A stretch of DNA of 37,929 nt from Verrucomicrobia bacterium Tous-C9LFEB (GTDB lineage Bacteria > Acidobacteriota > Terriglobia > Terriglobales > Acidobacteriaceae): positions 1-37,929 of the forward strand of contig CAJCIP010000076.1 in the NCBI GenBank assembly GCA_903970445.1, given 5' to 3'. Position numbers and translations under genes: made by a program. Below the pieces are notes generated by a model, which was not told where the DNA came from, did not search any database, and saw only the letters and a program-made list of their open reading frames with translations. Below, one piece after another: positions 25,508-33,799 of this stretch (positions within the stretch are counted from its first letter, which is position 1; each line of letters begins with the position of its first letter).

Positions 25508-27276
25508 GGCTCAGGTACGCTGACAAGGTGCGGTCTCTTCGGACATATCACATTCTGATTCCGTTGCTTGCACTGCTAGCGATAGTGCCGTTGCTTGTGC
25601 ATGGCTGCTCATGTGGACATGACCAGCCCTTTCATGTGCAGAGCTGGCTTGATGCCGCGCAACAGTTTCGCCAAGGCACGATCTATCCCCATTGGGCGTT
25701 CTCTCCTGCATGGCAGGCCGGCGAACCGCGTTTCCTTTTTTATCCACCGCTCTCGTGGTATCTCGGCGCGCTGCTCACCATGATCTTTCCGATGAACGCG
25801 GCCCCAGTGGTGTTCACCTGGATTGCGCTTACGGGTGCCGGTTTCAGCATGCATTACGTTGTGCGGCGCTTTGCATCAGGGGAGATCGCGCTCGTGTGCG
25901 CCGGTGTGTACTTGGCAAATCCGTACATGCTGTTCAACGCTTTTGAGCGCGGCGCCTACGCCGAGTTGCTCGCTGCAACATGGATTCCGCTGGTTCTTCT
26001 CTCCATGCTGCAGGAGGAGCTGTCAGTCCCGGCTTTAGCTGTTCCGCTTGGTATGACATGGCTGACGAACGCTCCCGCAGGCGTGATGGCAACGTATGCC
26101 GTTGCGCTACTCGCAGCGGTGCGGCTCGTGTTTGCATTTCAAGCACATGGCACATCGGGCTCGCGCCTCCGCGCTTCTTCCCTGCGTATCGTAGCTGGCG
26201 CCGTTGGAGGAAGTGCACTGGGCCTGGGTCTTGTCGCGTTTTACTTGCTTCCCGCAGCGTATGAGCGCAGGTACGTGCAGGTGGCGATGGCGATCATCCC
26301 CAACCTGCGCTATCAGGACAATTTCCTCTTCAGCAAGACGGATTACGCGGCTCACAACGAGATCACCTTTTCAGTCAGTGTTCTAGCGCTGGTTCTTGTT
26401 CTGATTACGCTGCTCGTCACTCTGGCTGGCGTGCTTCAAAGGAACGGTTTTCGAAACTCGCCGCCATTCATGGAACGATTTTCACGGCATGTCACCATCC
26501 AGCTCGTAGTGTTGGCTTGTGTCATCGCGTTCCTCCTCACTCCAGCTTCTTCTTTCGTCTGGGAACATCTGCCGAACCTCAAATACTTGCAGTTTCCTTG
26601 GCGGCTACTCAGCATCCTGTCTGCCGTGCTGGGGGTTGCGCTTGCCCCGCTTCTTAGCCAAACCCGTTTCCGTAGAGTTTCGTCCGGGATTGCTGCTGCT
26701 TTGCTCGTGATCGGTCTTTCGCAACTTGCTTCACACCTCTATAGACAAGGTTGCGAGCGGAGCGATTACCCAGCGTTTGAAGCCGCAGCTTTTCAATCCA
26801 GCCACGGAGTTTTACCGACGGATGAGTACACACCCGAAGACGCAGACAACGATGTTCAGCGCACGGACGACCCAGGCTACTGGTTGGTGAGCGGCAGTGA
26901 TCCGAACGAGCCTGCGCCCGGAACCGTCGCAAATCCGAACGAAACAACCGTCAACTATGACGGACCTATTCCGTTTGAGAACACAGTCGCAGTTCGCGCA
27001 CCGACGCACCTTGTTCTTTGGCTCGCGTCGTCCAAAACTCTTGTGCTGAACCTGCGTGATTACCCGGCATGGCGCATCACACGCAACGGCGCAGAGTTTC
27101 CTGTCCACTTGTACCGCGATGACGGGCTTGTGGCGGTCCCGCTCCCCGCCGGGGCTTCGACGATCGATGTTCGCTGGCATCGATCGTGGGACCAGACCTT
27201 GGGCGTAGCGACAAGCCTCTGCGCGTTTCTTGTGCTCGCGGCGCTGTCCATGCGCTCGCGTAAAATCAGAGCTTAG
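25504..27276 (+). CDS. Large membrane protein, PTPS-related (6-pyruvoyl-tetrahydropterin synthase-related domain)
   Basis: The 590-residue protein has about ten hydrophobic spans in its first 420 residues and a soluble beta-type region after that, with a last span near 565-585. The features SWLDAAQQFRQGTIYPHWAF, FYPPLSWYLGALL and LPAAYERRYVQ resemble the PTPS-related membrane family and GT-C-like proteins with a periplasmic C-terminal domain. The name is historical and implies no pterin chemistry. The start is TTG at 25504 overlapping the MOSC stop, or GTG at 25528. It is followed 4 bases later by ispA. Confidence 0.6.
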   Translation: MRLRYADKVRSLRTYHILIPLLALLAIVPLLVHGCSCGHDQPFHVQSWLDAAQQFRQGTIYPHWAFSPAWQAGEPRFLFYPPLSWYLGALLTMIFPMNAAPVVFTWIALTGAGFSMHYVVRRFASGEIALVCAGVYLANPYMLFNAFERGAYAELLAATWIPLVLLSMLQEELSVPALAVPLGMTWLTNAPAGVMATYAVALLAAVRLVFAFQAHGTSGSRLRASSLRIVAGAVGGSALGLGLVAFYLLPAAYERRYVQVAMAIIPNLRYQDNFLFSKTDYAAHNEITFSVSVLALVLVLITLLVTLAGVLQRNGFRNSPPFMERFSRHVTIQLVVLACVIAFLLTPASSFVWEHLPNLKYLQFPWRLLSILSAVLGVALAPLLSQTRFRRVSSGIAAALLVIGLSQLASHLYRQGCERSDYPAFEAAAFQSSHGVLPTDEYTPEDADNDVQRTDDPGYWLVSGSDPNEPAPGTVANPNETTVNYDGPIPFENTVAVRAPTHLVLWLASSKTLVLNLRDYPAWRITRNGAEFPVHLYRDDGLVAVPLPAGASTIDVRWHRSWDQTLGVATSLCAFLVLAALSMRSRKIRA

Positions 27277-27280
27277 CCTG

Positions 27281-28258
27281 ATGAGCGTAGACGTCGTTTC
27301 ACTATTGAAGACCGGAGCCGGGCAAACAGACGCGGCCTTAGAGCAGTTGCTGCCCGCAGGCACGGTCGAGCCTCATTCCATCCATCGTGCGATGCGACAC
27401 TCTACGTTTGCAGGCGGAAAGCGCTTGCGGCCGGTCTTGTGCATGGAAGCTGCGCGCGCTGTTGCCGGTGTGCTTCCTGATGGCGCGGCGGAATTAGGTT
27501 CAGCGATGGAAATGGTGCACACCTACTCGCTGATTCACGACGATCTCCCTGCGCTCGACAACGACGATCTCCGTCGCGGCAAGCCCACTTGCCACGTGGC
27601 TTTCGGAGAAGCTATCGCGATTCTGGCCGGGGACGCGCTACAGACACTCGCGTTTCAGACCATCGCGCGACTGCCCGCGCCACCCGCAACCATCGTCGAG
27701 ATCACGCGGGAGTTTGCACTGGCGATTGGGACAGGGGTCGGGCCTCTTCCAGGCTCTGACGCTGCCGCGGATTTGCCGTCCGGCATGATCGGCGGCCAGG
27801 TCATGGACATCGAGAGCGAAGGCAAGAAGCCCACCGCCGACCTCGTGGAGCGCATTCACCGAGCAAAGACAGGCGCACTCATTACTTCGTCAATCGTTTG
27901 CGGAGGGCTCCTCGGCCTTGGCCATTGCATTGCAAGCGGAGCGAGCACAGATCGCCACGGATGCACGTCGCAGGACGTCGTTGCGCGGCTGCGCACGTTT
28001 GGTGAGAATGCAGGGCTCGCATTTCAGATCGTCGATGACGTGCTGGACATGACACAGACTTCTGCTGAGCTTGGCAAGACCGCCGGCAAGGACACTGCAA
28101 GCGATAAAGCCACCTGGCCCGCTGTTTTCGGTATCGAGCGGTCCAAGGAAGACGCCGCAAGCCTGATCGCGGACGCCTTCGCTGCGCTCGAACCTTTCGG
28201 TGAGGCTGGCACTGCGCTGAAGGCTCTTGCACAGTATTTAGTAGACCGGACCCACTAA
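27281..28258 (+). CDS. ispA: Farnesyl diphosphate synthase / polyprenyl synthetase
   Basis: The 325-residue trans-prenyltransferase elongates DMAPP with IPP, most likely to farnesyl diphosphate, the primer for UppS and CtaB. GGKRLRPVL at 45-53 binds IPP. The first Asp-rich motif DDLPALDNDD is at 87-96 and the second is FQIVDDVLDMT. KTGALI and the IGGQVMDIESEG segment are typical. Two residues between DD and D fit the short-chain bacterial type. TAAAAT at 27261-27266 could allow an internal promoter. The ATG was chosen at the conserved length. Confidence 0.95.
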   Translation: MSVDVVSLLKTGAGQTDAALEQLLPAGTVEPHSIHRAMRHSTFAGGKRLRPVLCMEAARAVAGVLPDGAAELGSAMEMVHTYSLIHDDLPALDNDDLRRGKPTCHVAFGEAIAILAGDALQTLAFQTIARLPAPPATIVEITREFALAIGTGVGPLPGSDAAADLPSGMIGGQVMDIESEGKKPTADLVERIHRAKTGALITSSIVCGGLLGLGHCIASGASTDRHGCTSQDVVARLRTFGENAGLAFQIVDDVLDMTQTSAELGKTAGKDTASDKATWPAVFGIERSKEDAASLIADAFAALEPFGEAGTALKALAQYLVDRTH

Positions 28259-28271
28259 CCCAAGGAACTCC

Positions 28272-28667
28272 ATGCGTCCACGCCATTACGTTCTCATCGC
28301 GGTGATCGTTGCCTTAGGTGTGTTCAATTATTTCCGCGTCCGACGCGCTCAAAGCACACAGCAAGCGACACCTGTGTCCATCGCAACGGGTCCGGTTCCA
28401 CAAAGCCCATCCTGGAACGCCTTCGATAAGGCAGACGCCCTGCGTGATGCCGCCGAAAGCCAGTTCAGCGCTCAATTACAAACTCTTGATCAAACTGTTC
28501 AAGCAGCGCCTGCTACAGACCCCACAATCGCTGAGGTAAAGGGCTGCCAAATGTGGTTGATGTTCTATCGCCAGGGTATTGTTCATCCGTCAAAGGACAC
28601 CTCCTGGCGAGACCGCAGCACAAAGCACCTCGACGAATGCGTCAAGACACACCATGACGCGGGTTGA
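28272..28667 (+). CDS. Small membrane-anchored hypothetical protein
   Basis: The 131-residue protein begins with one membrane anchor (HYVLIAVIVALGVFNYF, residues 5-21) followed by basic residues. The soluble part has two cysteines (GCQMW near 91 and DECVK near 123) and a helical character. I recognise no family. It lies 13 bases after ispA. Its stop at 28665-28667 overlaps a TTG in the frame of the next gene, which suggests coupled translation. Confidence 0.6.
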   Translation: MRPRHYVLIAVIVALGVFNYFRVRRAQSTQQATPVSIATGPVPQSPSWNAFDKADALRDAAESQFSAQLQTLDQTVQAAPATDPTIAEVKGCQMWLMFYRQGIVHPSKDTSWRDRSTKHLDECVKTHHDAG

Positions 28668-28675
28668 AGCAGCGC

Positions 28676-28990
28676 ATGACTGACGCCGATCTTCTTCACG
28701 CGCTGCGCGATTGCTACGATCCGCTGCTTAGGCGCAACATTGTCGACTTGAACTTCGTGCGCATGGCTCACCTCACGTTCGACTATGAAGCCCCAGGCGC
28801 GACCGTACCTGGCGTTCCCCCAAGATATGTCGCGGACGTACATCTGACCGCAGGCTCATCCGACGAGAGCGAAGGCGAGCAACTGGTGGCTCAGGTAAGC
28901 AATCGTCTCGCAGGTTTGCCTTGGATATCGCAGGTTCGCGTGAAGCTATTGCCGCCAGCATTCACTATCCTCAACACGCGAGTGAAATAG
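28676..28990 (+). CDS. MIP18/DUF59-family protein (SufT/PaaD-like)
   Basis: The 104-residue protein starts MTDADLLHALRDCYDPLLRR and continues NIVDLNFVRMAHL, which matches the D-P-x-x-x-x-N-I-V-D-L core of the DUF59/MIP18 family involved in Fe-S cluster assembly or transfer. A conserved region follows through WISQVRVKLLPPAF. A TTG at 28664 would add four residues. It is coupled to the gene upstream and lies two bases before the methyltransferase start. Confidence 0.75.
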   Translation: MTDADLLHALRDCYDPLLRRNIVDLNFVRMAHLTFDYEAPGATVPGVPPRYVADVHLTAGSSDESEGEQLVAQVSNRLAGLPWISQVRVKLLPPAFTILNTRVK

Positions 28991-28992
28991 CT

Positions 28993-29739
28993 ATGGCACG
29001 CGTTCGGAGAGGCGGTCCGGTTCATCCGTTCGATACAAGATACGGAACGGACACATCGGGGCTTATACCGGGCGAGGTGATCGCGCGCGGAACGACTGCG
29101 ATGCCGGTGGAGTTGACCGCTTACTATGGCATCGCGCCAAGCATCCTCAGCTCCGTGCTCGACCTATGGCTGCAGAGAACGGCGCCCCAGGCTCCCGTCG
29201 AAGAGACCGTATTCCTTGATGTCGGCGCAGGCAAGGGTCGTGCGATGCTCCTTGCGTCTCGCTACCCATTTCTCCGGGTAGAAGGCGTAGAACTCAACGG
29301 CGATCTTGCTGCGATCGCACAACGCAACATCGACGTCTGGTCTCGTCATGCTAAGGCGGATCGTCTCGCACCGGTCGTGCTGCACCATGCCGATGCGTTG
29401 ACATATCCGTTACCAGCAGAGCCAACGATCGCGTTCCTCTTTCACCCTTTCGAACGCACACTGATGCGGCGTTTTCTGCGGCACATCGAGAACTCACGCC
29501 GTACAACGAATGCTCCATTTGATCTTCTTTATGTGAACGCAGAACATGCTTCGATGCTCGAAGGCAATCCTGCATTCAAACTGCTGTGGAAGGGACGCGT
29601 TCCTATGTCAACGGACGATCACATTGCCGACCTGGCCGAAATAGCCCAACAGGAGGACTATGGTTCTACCGGCGATGAGCTCTGTGATATCTACCGCTAC
29701 ACCGGAAGAGGAATGGCGGGTACCGAGCCTGCCGCATAA
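28993..29739 (+). CDS. SAM-dependent methyltransferase
   Basis: The 248-residue class I methyltransferase has motif I as VFLDVGAGKGRAMLLASR at 73-90, the acidic end of strand two in VEGVELNGDL, and HHADALTYPLPAEPTIAF for the later strands. The HPFERTLMRRFL segment is seen in a group of uncharacterised acidobacterial methyltransferases. The substrate is unknown. The start at 28993 was chosen because the longer frame overlaps the DUF59 gene. It is the last gene of the plus-strand train. Confidence 0.75.
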   Translation: MARVRRGGPVHPFDTRYGTDTSGLIPGEVIARGTTAMPVELTAYYGIAPSILSSVLDLWLQRTAPQAPVEETVFLDVGAGKGRAMLLASRYPFLRVEGVELNGDLAAIAQRNIDVWSRHAKADRLAPVVLHHADALTYPLPAEPTIAFLFHPFERTLMRRFLRHIENSRRTTNAPFDLLYVNAEHASMLEGNPAFKLLWKGRVPMSTDDHIADLAEIAQQEDYGSTGDELCDIYRYTGRGMAGTEPAA

Positions 29740-29787
29740 GCTCTGTACTTGCAACACATTCCCGCTTCGCAGAGCTATCTATTGAGA

Positions 29788-29900
29788 AAAGACGAATCCC
29801 AGGAACCAAGGATGGACTCTAATCGTATGAGTTCATGGAAGCAGTGATCAGAACTCGCTGACCGGAAGCGACGGAGCGAGAACTCACTGCGGAACCTGGG
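29788..29900 (+). ncRNA. Candidate structured RNA or 5' leader upstream of two micro-proteins
   Basis: There is no gene between 29740 and 30021. Complementary segments nest as a three-way junction. P1 is CCCAGG (29798-29803) with CCTGGG (29895-29900). P2 is GGACTC (29814-29819) with GAGTTC (29829-29834). P3 is GCAGTGA (29841-29847) with TCACTGC (29884-29890). P4 is CTCGCT (29854-29859) with AGCGAG (29875-29880), extended by CCG (29862-29864) and CGG (29872-29874) over a 2-base bulge. A possible -10 TATCTA at 29776 would start the RNA near 29788. I match it to no known riboswitch. It may be a leader, a small RNA or chance pairing. Confidence 0.4.
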
Positions 29901-30021
29901 CCACCTGCCAGCGATGTTGACGGCTGAGTCAAGACCTCACAACCGCCCGCGCTGATGACACACCACTGAATTCAAGATGTACCCAAGCGGTCGCAGCCAC
30001 CGTGCGCGCCGAAGGAGAAAC

Positions 30022-30138
30022 ATGTCGCTTTACTTGGAAGTTGTTTCAACCGTACTTGCACTGACCGTTTTCACGCCGTCCATCATCGGCCTTCGCGCCC
30101 GCACCAATGCGCTGGCCACTTTCGGACGCAATCGCTAA
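30022..30138 (+). CDS. 38-residue single-span membrane micro-protein, first of a tandem pair
   Basis: ATG at 30022 has GGAG (within GAAGGAGAAAC) at good spacing. The protein has one hydrophobic helix at about 3-24 (LYLEVVSTVLALTVFTPSII) and a basic tail (GLRARTNA... ending GRNR). Its core is repeated in the next reading frame, 46 bases downstream: V-L-x-L-T-V-F-x-P-S-x-I-G-x-R-x-R-T-N-A. The repeat of both sequence and ribosome site argues for a real gene. I recognise no family; the size fits membrane-embedded regulators, small subunits or type-I toxin-like peptides, with no choice possible. Confidence 0.65.
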   Translation: MSLYLEVVSTVLALTVFTPSIIGLRARTNALATFGRNR

Positions 30139-30184
30139 ACGACAGCAAGCTTTCATCCACGCAACACTCACCCAGGAGTTTCAA

Positions 30185-30286
30185 ATGTATTTCGCAATCA
30201 CAGCTTCGGTCCTCGGACTGACCGTATTCGTTCCTTCTTTCATTGGTATGCGTTCGCGCACCAACGCCGACTGGCGTAAGAAGTAA
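30185..30286 (+). CDS. 33-residue single-span membrane micro-protein, second of a tandem pair
   Basis: ATG at 30185 is preceded by CCAGGAGTTTCAA, a strong Shine-Dalgarno. One hydrophobic helix (about 2-22, FAITASVLGLTVFVPSFIGM) is followed by the basic tail RSRTNADWRKK. It is a paralogue of the 38-residue protein, sharing about 14 of 20 core positions, which points to tandem duplication with retained function. A hairpin terminator follows at 30337. Function unknown. Confidence 0.65.
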   Translation: MYFAITASVLGLTVFVPSFIGMRSRTNADWRKK

Positions 30287-30336
30287 TTCGGGAAGAAGCT
30301 GCACGCTTTTATTGAACTAAGCTTTTGTTGACGAAA

Positions 30337-30356
30337 GGGCCGCAATCTTGCGGCCC
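30337..30356. terminator. Terminator hairpin between micro-proteins and tsaE
   Basis: GGGCCGCAA and TTGCGGCCC form a perfect stem around a 2-base turn. It lies 50 bases after the micro-protein stop and 18 bases past the end of the convergent tsaE gene. On the minus strand it is followed by CCCTTTCGTC and on the plus strand by CGCGTGTTT, so it may serve both. Confidence 0.6.
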
Positions 30357-30373
30357 CGCGTGTTTAACGACCA

Positions 30374-30826
30374 TCAGTCACGCCAATGAATCAACAGCAG
30401 CCGCTCGTTTTCGACCTCACCTTGCGTGATGATGATTTCGGCGTCTGCCCGCTCGACGATCGACGCAAACTTTTCGCCCCACTCGACGATGACGAGTGCA
30501 TCGCTCTGATCAACGAGTTCCCACAGACCAATACCCTCAAGCTCTCGCTCTGCTTCAAGGCGATACACATCAAGATGAAACAGCCTTGTCTTGCGGCCTT
30601 TATATTCATGCACCAGCGTAAAGGTAGGGCTAGTCACCTCATTGGCGTTAGCGGCGCCCAAAGCTGCAACCATGCCCTTCACCAGCGTTGTTTTCCCGGC
30701 TCCGAGCTCACCGCGTAGCACCACCAACTTTGGCGCGCGCAGCAGCTCCGTTAGCGTTTCGCCGAGCGCAATTGTTCCGTTCTCACTGCGTGTTCGCAGC
30801 CGCTTTTCGCGCGTCCACACTTTCAT
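30374..30826 (-). CDS. tsaE: tRNA threonylcarbamoyladenosine biosynthesis ATPase TsaE
   Basis: The 150-residue ATPase works with TsaB/TsaD in forming t6A37 on ANN-decoding tRNAs. The Walker A loop GELGAGKTT is at 39-47. SPTFTLVHEY, HLDVYRLE and VEWGEKF are all diagnostic of TsaE, and length is normal. The start ATG overlaps the upstream nnr stop in ATGA (30823-30826), a coupling seen in many bacteria. It is the last gene of the minus-strand run. Confidence 0.95.
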   Translation of the reverse strand: MKVWTREKRLRTRSENGTIALGETLTELLRAPKLVVLRGELGAGKTTLVKGMVAALGAANANEVTSPTFTLVHEYKGRKTRLFHLDVYRLEAERELEGIGLWELVDQSDALVIVEWGEKFASIVERADAEIIITQGEVENERLLLIHWRD

Positions 30827-32481
30827 GCACCAGCCTTTTCGTTTGTAGCGCCCGCGCAGATCCAGGTGAAGCCGTCTTCATCCTTCACTCGACTGCGGAA
30901 CGCACGCGCAAGATGGCCCACGGTATCAGTCGCGAAAACCGTGTGCTCGTCCTGATCCAAGACAGCAAAATCAGCAGCCAGCCCGTGAAGAAACACGGCC
31001 GCTTCAACAGCGCGCGCAACATCGTTCGGGTATTGTGCCAGCATGGCCGCGACAATGCCGGTAAGAATGTCTCCGCTGCCGCCTTTCGACATGGAAGGAT
31101 TGCCCGTTGTGTTCACTCCGATGCTTCCATCCGGATGAGCAATGAGTGTGCGCCAGCCCTTCAGCACGAGCGTCACACCGTGCTCGGTCGCGAACTTGCG
31201 CACGATGTTGATCCGGTCAGCCTCAACATCTTTCACTGTGCAGCCGAGCAGGCGAGCCATCTCGCCCGGGTGTGGCGTCAGCACGACGATGCGCGGCTTG
31301 CCCTCTTTGTCTTTGCCGCTTGTCGCCTTCCTGAGCAGATTTATGTCACTCGCGAGCGCATTCAACGCATCCGCATCGATCACCACTGGCAGCGACACAC
31401 GCTCGACAAAGGCACGAACGAACTCTGGCGTTGAGCCTGACTGCCCAAGTCCGGGCCCGATGCCGACAACGCTGATGCCTTTGATCAGCGCGTCCAGCTT
31501 TTCGCCACTGATGTCGTCGAGCGACAAGCCCTCCGCAGAGGTGCCTTGCAGCGGCGTGAGCATCAGCTCAGGCGCGACTGCCGCGACTGTTGGCAGCACT
31601 TCGAGCGGCACTGCCGCCGTCGTTAGTCCCGCACCGGCACGCATGGATGCGAGGCTAGCCATGCTTGGCGCGCCTGCCTTGCCGAGACTACCGCCCACGA
31701 TTAGCACATGACCGAAACGGCCTTTGTTGCTGTTGATGTTCCGTGGTTTTTCGGCAAGCTGCTTGGCTTCTCCGGCCCAGTGCAGCCAAGTTGCGGAGAC
31801 GACGGCCTGCTGAGGCATGCCAATCGGCGCGACGACGACTGGACCAAAGACTTTGCCGGGAGTAAGGTGCCCGAACACATGCGCCATCTTGGGTGCGGCG
31901 AACGTGACAACGGCATCTGCACGAAACGCACTTCCCGGCTGTCCGATACCCCCGTCGCCGTCTGCATGCTGCGTTAGCGCATCTGCGTCCCACCCACTCG
32001 GTAAGTCAACAGCAACGACAGGCATCGAGCTTGTCGCAAGCAGGTCCCGAACCTCGGCAGCCAGTCCTCGTAACGGCGGCGTAAATCCTGTACCAACGAC
32101 GGCGTCAATAACGAGCGCAGCGCTCTGGAGTACCGTTTCCACGGCAGAGATCGTTTCGGCTTCCGTGAAGGTCACGTTGAGGTTCGCTTGGGCCGCTTTC
32201 AAGGCAGTCGCGGCTTCGCCTTTCACATCTTCCGCGCGACCAAGCAGAACCAGCCCCACGTGACGGCCAAGCTCCGCAAGAAAAGTAGCAGCAACGGCGC
32301 CGTCGCCACCGTTGTTTCCCTTGCCGCACAGAATGACAATTGGGTCAGCGGCCGGGTAGTGACGCAGAACGAAGCGCGTCACAGCCGCGCCCGCATTTTG
32401 CATCAACGTGGAAACACTCACGTTGAGTTCTACGGAACGACGGTCGGCGTCGGCAATCTCAGCTGCGGTAAGAATCTGCAT
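30823..32481 (-). CDS. nnr: Bifunctional NAD(P)H-hydrate epimerase / ADP-dependent NAD(P)HX dehydratase
   Basis: The 552-residue protein fuses two repair enzymes that restore damaged hydrated NAD(P)H. The YjeF_N epimerase spans about 1-215 (GKGNNGGDG at 53-61, AVDLPSGWDAD). The carbohydrate-kinase-type dehydratase spans about 225-540 (KGRFGHVLIVGGSLGKAGA, VVIDADALNAL, LTPHPGEMARLLG and the ATP/ADP site SKGGSGDILTG). The fused order is the common bacterial one. The transpeptidase gene lies 24 bases upstream and tsaE overlaps downstream. Confidence 0.95.
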   Translation of the reverse strand: MQILTAAEIADADRRSVELNVSVSTLMQNAGAAVTRFVLRHYPAADPIVILCGKGNNGGDGAVAATFLAELGRHVGLVLLGRAEDVKGEAATALKAAQANLNVTFTEAETISAVETVLQSAALVIDAVVGTGFTPPLRGLAAEVRDLLATSSMPVVAVDLPSGWDADALTQHADGDGGIGQPGSAFRADAVVTFAAPKMAHVFGHLTPGKVFGPVVVAPIGMPQQAVVSATWLHWAGEAKQLAEKPRNINSNKGRFGHVLIVGGSLGKAGAPSMASLASMRAGAGLTTAAVPLEVLPTVAAVAPELMLTPLQGTSAEGLSLDDISGEKLDALIKGISVVGIGPGLGQSGSTPEFVRAFVERVSLPVVIDADALNALASDINLLRKATSGKDKEGKPRIVVLTPHPGEMARLLGCTVKDVEADRINIVRKFATEHGVTLVLKGWRTLIAHPDGSIGVNTTGNPSMSKGGSGDILTGIVAAMLAQYPNDVARAVEAAVFLHGLAADFAVLDQDEHTVFATDTVGHLARAFRSRVKDEDGFTWICAGATNEKAGA

Positions 32482-32505
32482 GTTTCTAGACTACCGCTGC
32501 GATGT

Positions 32506-33732
32506 TTATTGACCTGTCGCGCTCTGCGCAACTGTGGACTGCGGCGTGGCTGTCTTGGGTTGGAAGAAGTTACGTTCGTACAGCGCCTTATAGAACTCAC
32601 CCGTAAGCTCAGCGGCCTTCGGGCCGAAGGTAGGCTTGCCGCCTTCGAGGAAGATCACAGTCACAATGCGACCTGTTGGCGCATCCGCGTACGACGCAAA
32701 CCACCCGAAGCGTGTGCCTCGATTGGAGCACGTGCCCGTCTTACCGAACACGGGAAACTGTGCGAAGTTCGTGCGCAGTGAACGCGCCGTGCCGTTGCTG
32801 AAGTCAACGGCGCCCTGCATGCCAGGCAGCAGCTCCGGAATCGAAGCTTTGATGTCCAGCAGGCGCTTCACTTTGGGCGTGAACGCTTCTACTTCTTCCG
32901 GCGATGTCGGATGCTGCAGGTAGTAGAGCGTGCCCCCATTTGCAATCGCCGAGACCAACGCTCCAAGTTGCAACGGAGTCATCGAGATGCTCTCCCCGAA
33001 GGAACACATGCGACCAACGCCGCCCTGCGCCTGTGGAAGCTCGGTATCGGGATACACACCCAACTGCTCACCAGGAATCTCATAACCCGCAAGCTCACCT
33101 AAACCAAATTCGTTGGCGTAATGCTTCACGCGCTCAAAGCCCATCGCACGACCGAGAACTTCAAAGTAAAGATTCACTGACTTCGCAAGCGCATGTGTCA
33201 GATCAAGCGAGTAGTGACCGCCGAGATTCACGGGAGTATCTGACTTGATCAGCCCCTCCTGCAATGCGGCCAGTGCTACCGACACCTTGATCGTGGAACA
33301 CGGCTCCGCACCCGAGCTGAGCGCCAGCTTCTGGTTCACCATCGCGAGAATGCGGCCGCTGGATGGGTCGATCGACACTACGGTGCCGTTCATGTTGCCA
33401 AGCGCTTGAATCGCTGCTGCTCTAACGATGGGATCTTCGCCTGCTGTGGAGTCTCCGGCGGTCATGTTGTCCGCAAAGCTGCTCATGTAAAAGCGCTCCG
33501 CGGTAGCGGAATGAGCTCCAAGTATGCGGCCACGCCGACCGCGAATGACACGGCCGGCACGCGAGGAACTGCGCTCTACGGAACCTCGCCCAGCAGCTCT
33601 GCCGTGGGGCCTGGAAAATACAGCAACATGGCCTCTGCTGCGGTTGATCCGCTTGCGGCTGGGTGTGGCTTGCGCCAGACACATGAACGTCAGCAGCGCG
33701 CAAACGGTGGCGGTTGCAAATGCTTTCCTCAA
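32506..33732 (-). CDS. Periplasmic penicillin-binding transpeptidase
   Basis: The 408-residue protein has a signal peptide (residues 1-22) and a single penicillin-binding transpeptidase domain. The active-site motifs are complete: STIK at 146-149 with Ser146 as nucleophile, SVN at 185-187 and KTG at 331-333. No N-terminal dimerisation domain is present, so it is a small stand-alone cross-linking or beta-lactam-binding enzyme rather than FtsI. Between signal peptide and catalytic domain lies a very Arg/Ser/Gly-rich stretch (about 25-80). Placed directly after ftsZ, it probably contributes to septal wall synthesis. Confidence 0.85.
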   Translation of the reverse strand: MRKAFATATVCALLTFMCLAQATPSRKRINRSRGHVAVFSRPHGRAAGRGSVERSSSRAGRVIRGRRGRILGAHSATAERFYMSSFADNMTAGDSTAGEDPIVRAAAIQALGNMNGTVVSIDPSSGRILAMVNQKLALSSGAEPCSTIKVSVALAALQEGLIKSDTPVNLGGHYSLDLTHALAKSVNLYFEVLGRAMGFERVKHYANEFGLGELAGYEIPGEQLGVYPDTELPQAQGGVGRMCSFGESISMTPLQLGALVSAIANGGTLYYLQHPTSPEEVEAFTPKVKRLLDIKASIPELLPGMQGAVDFSNGTARSLRTNFAQFPVFGKTGTCSNRGTRFGWFASYADAPTGRIVTVIFLEGGKPTFGPKAAELTGEFYKALYERNFFQPKTATPQSTVAQSATGQ

Positions 33733-33799
33733 ATCAGAGAACCCCGTCAGCGGCGCTACATGTCACCGCTGCATGATGATTTAGACGTTCACCAGAGTC

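Noticed and set aside
29850..29880. Resemblance of GACCGGAAGCGA to the SRP RNA apical loop (TCCGGAAGGAAGCAGCC)
   Set aside because: Only about eight bases agree and the flanking pairing differs from the SRP domain IV helix.
29895..29945. Cobalamin-riboswitch-like fragments (GGGCCACCTG, CAAGACC)
   Set aside because: Only short pieces resemble the consensus; the conserved core spacing and the GCCxGxxxACC element are not met, and no B12-related gene follows.
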